From Zanthoxylum bungeanum (taxonomy: Eukaryota > Streptophyta > Magnoliopsida > Sapindales > Rutaceae), in assembly GCA_019454045.1 (NCBI GenBank), contig SKCR01001811.1:1-64000 (forward strand): a stretch of 64,000 nt of DNA, in the 5' to 3' direction. Of this stretch, positions 56,115-64,000 are shown piece by piece (the first letter of the stretch is position 1; each line of letters begins with the position of its first letter). Made by a program: the position numbers and the translations under genes. The notes below the pieces were generated by a model that did not search any database, was not told where the DNA came from, and worked only from the letters and a program-made list of their open reading frames with translations.

Positions 56115-56942
56115 CTGTCATCTGTGAAATACATGTATCAAAATTGTTAACCTGAGGATGAAAAGAAATGTCAGATTTTAGGTCTTCATCCTCTGATCTG
56201 GGTGAAATGATTGGCTCAGGTAGATCTTCATCAAACATTTGTGCAAAGCATTCTCCAAGATCTTCATTTTGAGGCTTGAAAGTTTGATCCTCCGTTGTTG
56301 GTGCAGTTGGAATAAATGGATCAGCTTCCTCCTCGTCAGAGTCAGAATAATAAAAATCAAATCGAGACTTTGCCGGTTCGGGTTCCTGAACTGATACCTC
56401 TGGTTGTTGATACTGCTCAGCCTCCTCCTCTGTTGAAATGTCATTGTGAAATGATTGGTACTTGAAGGCTTCATCAGTGTCATCTGGAACTGGTTCTTGA
56501 GAGTATATAGTTCTGGTTTTCTGTGAATTGTCTGATCTGATCTTTCATTCTCTGTATAGAAGCTGTTTGACTCTGAATTTGTGCATCAAATTGAGCTGCT
56601 TGTTCCTTGAACATGTGAATCAATTGATCTTCCTCAAATGGTTCTGGTTGTTGATGAAGATCAAAGGTAGATGGTGGATAAGATGGAAAATGTGGCTCTG
56701 TGAAATGTGATGGCTCTTCATTGCATGATTGCCTCCAGAAATTCTCCCACTCTGATCGATATATACATATGATCTGCGTCGGGTGGTTACTGTCACAAAT
56801 CACACATCTCCCCATTTCGTTCTGATGAACAAATGTAGCATTGCTTGGTTCTGGCATCCAGTCAACAGGCCTCAGAAAACCAGACTGTTGCTCCCAGATT
56901 TGGGGGTGTACGTAGTCTCTCAATCTCCCAGTAGTGTTCCAT
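56115..56942 (-). pseudogene. gag remnant of D2
   Basis: The ATG at 56942 (M-E-H-Y-W-E-I-E-R-L) gives way after a short deletion to a second frame that is open for about 147 codons. That frame has W-M-P-E-P-S-N-A-T, a zinc-knuckle-like C-V-I-C-D-S-N-H-P-T with its last Cys altered, and a glutamine-rich coiled coil. It is better preserved than the D1 copy. Confidence 0.72.
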
Positions 56943-57060
56943 TTTTAAGTCACCTGAAATCAAAAGAAAGTAATAAAAATTACAGATAAAAATAAAGAAA
57001 TTAGAATAAAAAAGAAAATTAGATACCAAGTAAATTAGATAGTTTCAAAATTAACAACTA

Positions 57061-59170
57061 AAGAAATATAGTCCCCACCACACGTATAACGCAAGCGCAC
57101 GTATCGTTCAAGTAGTATAAAAATATCGATCCCACGAGGACTTAATTCCTACTGTTGTTATTAATTATTGAATCTATTTAATTACAAATATCTAATTAAA
57201 AAGGAGAATGGAATTGATTGCTTGATTGATTTGGTTGATTGAAGATTTGCTAAATAAATAAATAAAAAGATAAAAGAAAATACTAAGGAAAATAACAGAT
57301 AAAAAGATATAAGGTTGTGATTTCTTTTAATATCATTTAAAAGATGAAGTGATTATTTTATGTTTGTGTAATAAATCAGTTTACTAACCTGGAACACTAA
57401 ATTATGTAAAAGCCTCTTCCGATGGTCAACTACAAATACCCAGTATAACCCAATTGAACCATATTCCTATGTCAACCACATTACCTGGATTCATTAAATC
57501 TAAGTTCCAATTATGGCTACCCCCGCCCGACAGGTATATTCCTATCCTGTAAGGAAATCTATTAAAGGGTTATCTATCCTCAAGGAAGATCGTGGGCTAT
57601 TAAGTCTAAGGCTAAAACCTAAAATCCCTATGTCTAGTTCATTTTAGATTTACCATTTCAATCTTATTGGTGATCAGACAATAAGAAGCATTAAGCTTAA
57701 GACTTAATAAGTAAACTTATTAATTACCCAAACTATAAAATAATCTCTTATAAACTATTGATATTAAAAGTCATCACAACCCCTAGTTAACTAACACATA
57801 ACTAGGACTAGTAAAAACATAAAAATAAAAGACATAAAATAAAAATACTGAAAAGTAAAATAAAATAAAAATGTTAAGGTAAAAGGAATTATTTCTACTA
57901 CTACTTATTTAGATATCTCCCATTAAAATAATATAAAAACTTGTGATTAATATCAACCAGCCATAAAGGCGGAACCAAAATAACCAGCCATAAAGGCGGA
58001 ACCAAAATAACCAGCCATAAAGGCGGAACCAAAATAACCAGCCATAAAGGCGGAATATATGTTTTATTATTCACCGACCAATCTGGCGGTATCCTGATTA
58101 AGTCCATTTAAATAGTAAATATATTATTTTAAGGGAGATTAATCTAAATAGTAATAGTAAAAGAAATTACCTTTCACCCGAACATAAAGAAATTACCGCA
58201 TCACGGTAAATAGTAAAAACTGTAAAAAGTAAAAAGTAAATAGTAAAAACTGTAAAAGAAAGTAAAAAGTAAAAATTAAATTACTATTATTACAAAAAGT
58301 AATTAAAATTATTTACAAAACTTAAAAAGTAAAAACTAAAGACTTTTAGAGAGAGAAACTCTCTCTTTAGAAGGAGTTGAAGAGAGAGGATGGATAAAAT
58401 TTCTGAAATCGGGTTCTGAATTTATAGGCTTCAATGGGGTGCGCGCGTCGCGCCGCGCGGCCAGCGTCGCGACGCGCGCTACAGTGACACGTGTCACTTG
58501 CTGGTTCGTTGACTCAGATCTGATCCGCTGACGTGGCACTGTTCATGACGTCATCGCTTACGTCATGCTGACGTGTCAACTGTTCATGACGTCATTGCTT
58601 GCGTCATGGTGATGAGGTGGAAGGGACGTGGCGACACGTGGGGCGGCGGCCGTCCGACGAATGAGATGTTGACACGTGGCGCGCTGTGATTGGCTGATGA
58701 TGACGTGGCACGTTGACTCGGTTGACTTGCTGACGTGGCTGCTGATGTGGACGATGATGTGGCGACACGTGGCATGACACGTGAGGCGGTGGCCGTCCAA
58801 GCAATGAGATCTTGACACGTGGCACGGCGCACGTTAGCATCTCCGTTGTGATGGTGACACGTGGCAGGCGCATGCTAGCAAAGTCAACTTTTCTCAGATT
58901 CTGATTTTGTGGACCCGGCGTATTTTAGCAATTTCGGCGCAGGCTGGGCGTCGCGGCGCGCAAGGCTCCAGAGTCGCACGCGCAGAAGAAGGAATTTTTC
59001 TGTTGACGCATTTTTGACCGGTTTTGTCCCAAATTGCCTCCAGTGCTGTCCAAACGATATTTATCTGCAAAAAAAACAACAAAACACATCAAAACGTTCA
59101 TAAAACTCGAGAAATAATACAAAACATTAGGTCAAATGAGTGGAAATAGTGGTATAAATACCACTCATCA
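57061..59170 (-). repeat. 5' LTR of D2 with deleted primer-site junction
   Basis: Nearly identical to 51097-53207. At its inner end, however, the plus strand passes from ATAGTCCCC directly to ACCACACGTATAACG. The LTR terminus and almost the whole Asp-type primer site are missing (about 40 bp by comparison with D1 and the partner LTR). Confidence 0.85.
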
Positions 59171-60224
59171 CTACCACGTGTCAAAATCTCAATGGATCAC
59201 ACTAAAATGTGCCTGGACACGTGTCGCCATCACATGTTGCCGACATCAAAAAGTCAACTACCGACATAACAGTGCCACGTGTCACGATCTCGTGATGCCA
59301 AGCAACACGTGTCGCAAATCAACGCGCGTCGGGACGCTGGAACCAAGTTTTGCCTATAAATTCGGCTCTTGGTCACTTCATTTGGTGTGCTTTCCTTGGG
59401 AGTTTTTCCATGTTTTTAAAGGATTGCATCTAGTTTTTGTAAAAATAAATAATATTTAATTTATGTATTTTAATTTTCTGTAATAATAATAGTTCTTCTT
59501 CTTCTTCTTCTTCTTCTTCTTCTTCTCTTTTCTTTTATGTTTTGTAGTTAAATTTCTGCTGGGGTAAATGTGAAGCTTTTTACTTTTATAATTTAGATTA
59601 ATCTCCTTTAGTTATAATATATAAATTATTTAAAACCTGACTTAATAAGGATACCGCTATATTGGTCGGTTGGTAATTATTTTTAAACTGGTTTTAACCT
59701 GACTTAATGAGGATCCCGCCTGGTTAGTCGGTTGATATTTAATTATTAATTTGATTTAATCAGGATACCACAATGAGAATTTAATCTTAATAAGTCAAGG
59801 TAATTTGGTTGACATAAGAATATTGTTCAATTGGGTTATACTGGATATATGCGTCTGACCATCAGAAGAGGCTTTTGCATATCATCGTGTTCCAGGTTAA
59901 AAAATTAATTTATTACACATAAATAAGAGAATCAATTCATCTTTATAATAATATTGTGTGGAGTCACGACCCTAGATCCTTGAGTCTTTTCTTTTATTTT
60001 CCTTAGTATTTTCTTTTGAGTCTGTTTTTTATTTTATTTTGCAAAAACTACATTCAACCAACCAAAAGCAATCAATTCTCTTCTTCCTATAATTAGATAC
60101 ATGTAAATAAATAGTATCAATAATTAATAAAAACAGTAGGAATTAAGTCCTCGTGGGATCGATATTTTTATACTACTTGAACGATACGTACGCTTGTGTT
60201 ATACGTGTGTGTTTACGCCGGTCA
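59171..60224 (+). repeat. 3' LTR of D1, right part
   Basis: Resumes with CTACCACGTGTC, has TATAAA at 59355-59360 and hairpin units near 59662 and 59715, and ends GCCGGTCA. About 430 bp of the hairpin region present in the 5' LTR is deleted at about 59769. Confidence 0.9.
59492..59527. repeat. CTT microsatellite
   Basis: About eleven TTC/CTT repeats, expanded relative to the corresponding 5' LTR position (45666-45690). Confidence 0.9.
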
Positions 60225-61793
60225 AGGATAATGAACCGGCTACGTATGAGGAAGCGATACAAGGTATCGACTTCGCTTTATGGCAAGTTGCCATGAAATC
60301 CGAAATGGATTCCATGTATACAACTAAGTTTGGACACTGGTTGATGTACCAGAAGGCATTGTGCCTATTGGTAGTAAATGGGTCTTCATGGTGAAGACAA
60401 ACATAGATGGCAACATACAAACGTATAAAGCTAGGCTTATAGCGAAAGGTTATCATCATCAACATGGTTTCAATTACGACGAAATCTTTTAACTGTTGCC
60501 ATGATTAAATCCATTCGGATAATGCTTGCAAATGCCGCATATTTCGATTCTGAAATATGGTAGATGGACGTCAAAATCGTTTTCCTTAACGGAAACCTTT
60601 TGGAGGATGTTTATATACAACACCCTGATGATTTTGTCGTGCCAAAACATGCAAAAAATATTTGCAAGTTAAATCGATCCATTTATGGATTGAAGTAAGC
60701 ATTGCGTTCTTGGAACCAACGTTTTGATGAGATCATAATGGTATACGGTTTCATTCAAAACGAAGATGATTCTTATGTATATAAGAAGGTTAGTGGAACG
60801 CACTGACATTGATTGTCCTATACGATGATGATGTATTGCTGCTCAGCAATGACATTCCCATATTATAATCGGTGAAAGCTTGGCTTTCATTAAAATTCTC
60901 CATGAAATTCTTTGGAGAGAAGACCTTTATTCTAGGAATAAGGATCTACTGGGATAAATCTAAAAGTTGTTGGCACTCTCCGAGAACACGTACATTGACA
61001 ATGTTGAAGAGATTCAACATGGATCAGTCCCAGAAGGGACTGCCTCCAGTATCACATGGCGTCTCTCTATCTAAGAACATATGTCATAAAACTCAAGATA
61101 AGAGAGATTCAATGAATCAGATCCCGTTCGCTTAAGCAGTCGGATTGATCATGTATGTCATAACATGTATGTGACTTGGTGGCTCATACGCTTTGAGCAT
61201 ATATAGTCACAATTAGGCCGATCCAGGTGATAGTCACTGGATTGATGTTAAGAACATCCTTTAGTATCTTAGACGAACTAAGGATGCTTTCTTAATTTAT
61301 GGAGATAGAGAACTTGAGGTGATTGGGATCACCGATGTAAGTTTCCAAACCGATAACGATGACTATAAGTCGCAATAAGGGTACATATTTTGTTTGAACA
61401 ACGGAACAATGAGTTGGAAATCTTCCAAGCAAGATACTGTTGCCGATTCAACAAAAAAATCGGAATACATTATTGCGGCTGAGGCAGCAAAAAAAGCATT
61501 TTGGATCTATAAAATTCCTAATTGGATTAAGAGTAGTTCTGTTAGCAGCTGAGCTGGGCTACAACATAGGCTAAGGTATTAAGGTCTCATCAATGATCCA
61601 AGTATTTACTTCGATGGTTTCATCTGATTCGTGAGATCACACATCGTAGCGATGTGAAGATCTAAAAGATCATTTCAGATGATAGCCTTGCAGATCTGCT
61701 GACGAAAGCTATATCTCCGCAAAAGTTTGAGCGACCCGTACAAAGTTTAGGTGTTGGACACTTGAGTGATTTGATATAGGCCAAGTGGTTGAT
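60225..61793 (+). pseudogene. Reverse transcriptase and RNase H of element E (decayed)
   Basis: Continues E pol after D1: E-P-A-T-Y-E-E-A-I-Q-G, then fragments of R-T in three frames. The active-site box reads L-Y-D-D-D-V-L where Y-V-D-D is expected. The RNase H trace A-D-S-T-K-K-S-E-Y-I-I-A-A-E-A-A appears near 61445. Stops are too many for any function; this is the oldest-looking coding region of the window. Confidence 0.88.
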
Positions 61794-63627
61794 TGTTGGA
61801 AAATTATGACCCATAGCATCACTATTTGTAAAAGACATGGTGTTTTTATACAAATTAACTATGTAATTAAGGAAATTGCTCTTTTATCATTTTGTAATTG
61901 GATTAGTTGGATATATAAATGATAAAAGTCCATATGATTAGTACCAGATTAATAAGATATGAGACAATATTAATCCACGAAAGGTTTAATAATTAAATAT
62001 CCCTAGTCGTAGTATTATCGAGACTGGACATCGATAATGCGGAATAGGCTAGTATTACACTTGTGCGTGTTATGGAAGCTAAACGACATAGTTCTCATAT
62101 ATTTAAGTATTGTATACTTATTCAAGTGTAATATGAAGTTCTGTTAGCCATTGGACCGGAAACAGCTTCGCTCTGGATAGACCCATCGGAGTCCCATTGG
62201 TAGTATGACTATGTGTCTATGGGAATCCGAATAAGGGTAGGTGTTTGTGGTCTTAACCTGAGACTTGCATCGCTAATACTTACGACAATTGGTATACTTT
62301 GGTTTTGGTTGTCTGGAGCTTTAACAGGTTCTGTGTACGCCTCTTCTGGGTATACTGAGAATCGTAGTGTATTGGGTGTGATGTCAAGATGGAAGTATCA
62401 CTTCAGTCATATGGAGATGATGATCACGCAGGGATACAAAACTAGTACTCTTAAATGCTACAGCTATCGGGATAATATGACTAGGTCATGATTATCCGAT
62501 TACAGAGACCAGTTACTAGTGATCCGATATATGCTTTGTACGGGACAGTCACAATTCAAGCCCTAGGCCTAGCATGTGACATCCGATACTGGATCGTATT
62601 ACGCAATACATTGTATACTACGCCTGATAAAAATTATATATATTTCATGCTGAACATATTTCTGGAGAATTGAGTAGGCATGATGCTTTTCTAGAAGCCA
62701 ACCATGTCTTGTAAATCGTTAAAAACTTGGTACCGAGTACGCACGTGTTCGGTTAGTCCAATGACCGTATTTACTGCCAACATATCCAGAGATCTCTTGG
62801 GTCGCTTCCCAAAGATTCACCGATGACATTTGACTCAAAAAAAATTAATCTGGGATTAATTACGGCAAGAATTAATCTGGGATTAATTATGAAAGAGAAA
62901 ATTAATTGGGATTAATAGCGGTAAGAATTAATCTGGGATTAATTCATCTAGAAGAGAGAACACGATTAATTTTGAATTAATCGGCAAAGTAAATTTAATA
63001 GTTAAACTATTTAATTTATTTAATTGGGCTAAAATAATATATTGGATATATTAATTGAAATTGGATTTCAATATGGAATTAATATTGGATTTTAATTAAA
63101 TCGAACGAATTAATTTGGAATTAATTCGCAAGCGACTTTCGTAATAATTTTGCGAGCATAATTATTTAATTAAATTGGATTTAATTATTTAGCAACGGAA
63201 AATTCGTTTAGTCGGATTAAACGAACCCGGGCCCAAATTGTATTGTGTAAGCCAACTAAAATTTGGAATTTGAAAGTGGTGGGACCCACTTTACTTACAT
63301 CAATTGTCCCACAATTGATGGAAGTAGTTGAGCTAATTAAATGTTGCATTTAACCACACAAACCAACCAAGACATTCATTATTCACTCATCTCTCCCAAT
63401 TCTCTCTCAATTGCCGATTTTCCCTCTTTTTCGAAGAGAAATTTTTGCTTCATTTTTTAGAAAAAGCTAGCACTTTGGAACTCAAAATGAGGGCTTGGAG
63501 CTGCTACATCCAACGAAAATTTTGAAATCTCCAATCCTATCAATGTGAGTATTTCCGAAAACTTTCTTGATTAATTCACACTAAAATCATGCTTAGGATT
63601 CTTGGGCTAGTCTTAGAGACACTAACA
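61794..63627 (+). repeat. 3' LTR of element E
   Basis: TGTTGGAAAATTATG...GACACTAACA (1834 bp), with many substitutions against the 5' LTR, in agreement with an old insertion. Confidence 0.92.
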
Positions 63628-64000
63628 GCAGGAAGATAAGTTGTTGAGAGTGCTATATGAGCATAAGAAAGCAATTAGCTGGACTATAAAAGACATACGA
63701 GGCATCAGTCCAACATTTTACATGCATAAAATCTTACTGAACGATGACTAGAAAGCCACAGTGGAGTATCAATGAAGGCTGAATCCAATCATGAAAGAAG
63801 TAGTAAGAAAGAAATCATCAAATGGTTGGATGCATGTATCATCTACCCCATCTCTGACAACTCTTGGGTGAGTCTTATGCAATGTGTACCCAAGAAAAGA
63901 AGAATGATTGTAGTCACCAATGAAATGAATGAGCTGATTCCAACAAGAACAGTTAGTGGATGGAGAGTGTGTATGGACTAGAGGAAGCTGAACAAAACAA
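63628..64000 (+). pseudogene. Reverse transcriptase start of element F
   Basis: Athila reverse transcriptase resumes: E-D-K-L-L-R-V-L, E-H-K-K-A-I-S-W-T-I, then W-L-D-A-C-I-I-Y-P-I-S-D-N-S-W-V-S, V-T-N-E-M-N-E-L-I-P-T-R-T-V-S-G-W-R-V-C-M-D. Stop and frameshift changes are present before 63772 and at 63980. The domain continues past the window. Confidence 0.9.

Larger units (their letters stand above)
51097..59170 (-). mobile_element. Element D2: second LOG-carrying element, youngest insertion
   Basis: Complete minus-strand element with LTRs 57075-59170 (5') and 51097-53207 (3'), inserted in the 3' LTR of D1. The flanks are ATACC (51092-51096) and CTACC (59171-59175), one mismatch. By eye about 15 differences separate the two 2.1-kb LTRs, far fewer than in other pairs here. 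The content is collinear with D1: gag remnant, unknown segment, LOG-type gene and repeat-bearing 3' region. The primer site has been lost. Confidence 0.93.
45027..60224 (+). mobile_element. Element D1: Athila-like, pol-less, carrying a LOG-type gene
   Basis: Inserted in pol of E with a perfect duplication AGGAT (45022-45026 and 60225-60229). Parts: 5' LTR 45027-46822, Asp-type primer site, gag remnant, a conserved unknown segment, an intronless LOG-type gene, a 3' region with direct repeats, and a 3' LTR split in two (50691-51096 and 59171-60224) by D2. Without D2 it is about 7.1 kb. No reverse transcriptase or integrase is present, so it must have used enzymes of another element. Confidence 0.92.
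38621..63627 (+). mobile_element. Ty1/copia element E (old, contains D1 and D2)
   Basis: LTRs 38621-40542 and 61794-63627. The flanks GCAGT and GCAGG give a near-perfect target duplication, and F pol reads across the junction. The internal region has gag, protease, integrase and reverse transcriptase/RNase H, all heavily decayed, split at 45026/60225 by D1. Excluding D1, E is about 9.8 kb. Confidence 0.93.
22576..64000 (+). mobile_element. Athila-like Ty3/gypsy element F (host of the nest, runs past the window)
   Basis: Own parts: 5' LTR 22576-24206, primer site, gag (24448-24674 and 36476-37629), protease (about 37730-38330), pre-RT region (38434-38620) and reverse transcriptase start (63628-64000). 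Two copia elements, G and E, interrupt it. Athila assignment rests on gag motifs (S-L-R-D-R-A-K-A-W-L, Y-N-P-G), the RT-proximal text (P-Q-L-E-L-K-P-L-P-S-H-L-R-Y) and the Asp-type primer site. Confidence 0.9.

Overview
The window is plant nuclear DNA, probably from a eudicot (an inference). It is almost entirely LTR retrotransposons nested inside one another: Ty1/copia elements with initiator-Met primer sites, Athila-like Ty3/gypsy elements with Asp-type primer sites, and Tat-like gypsy elements with 2-kb LTRs and tandem repeats in the 3' untranslated region. No bacterial gene arrangement, rRNA or tRNA gene is seen. Only one probable host gene was found, a two-exon defensin-like secreted peptide at 21627-21996.

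Left block (1-20526). Copia element J lies on the minus strand at 1-2162, with an open gag, a leader with iterated motifs, a primer site and a partial LTR. Tat-like element B (minus, from 2163) abuts the J LTR and appears to cut it. B has been split by a second Tat-like element A (plus, 4275-13044), which inserted into B's 3'-UTR tandem array and left the 5-bp target duplication GTGGT. Both A and B have large internal deletions: A joins gag directly to integrase, and B keeps only gag. The 5' LTR of B (from 16320) carries two further tandem arrays and runs into an unclassified repeat segment. Next comes the 5' end of another gypsy element, C (minus, LTR 19316-20526).

Middle (20527-22575) is the only stretch that looks like non-element DNA. 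It holds the defensin-like gene.

Right block (22576-64000) is one Athila-like element F (plus) running past the window edge, with a layered nest inside it. Copia G (24675-36470, duplication TGTGG) sits in F gag and itself contains a solo LTR H (28853-30789, duplication GGCGA). Copia E (38621-63627) sits in F pol just before reverse transcriptase. E contains the Athila-like element D1 (45027-60224, duplication AGGAT), and the 3' LTR of D1 contains a second member, D2 (51097-59170, minus, duplication CTACC/ATACC).

The most interesting content is the D family. These elements have no recognisable pol. Between a gag remnant and the 3' LTR they carry an intronless copy of a LOG-type (cytokinin riboside monophosphate phosphoribohydrolase family) gene. 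It is present in both D1 and D2, each now broken in a different way. Codon differences between the two copies are silent only across the conserved nucleotide-binding and substrate segments, which suggests the gene was under constraint before it broke. D-type LTRs have dense ACGT-core (G-box/ABRE-like) arrays just upstream of a TATA box, and iterated bulged hairpins just downstream in the transcribed part. Copia E has an independent set of leader hairpins whose stems covary. A 106-108 nt structured-looking block is shared between Tat-like LTRs and the leader of copia G.
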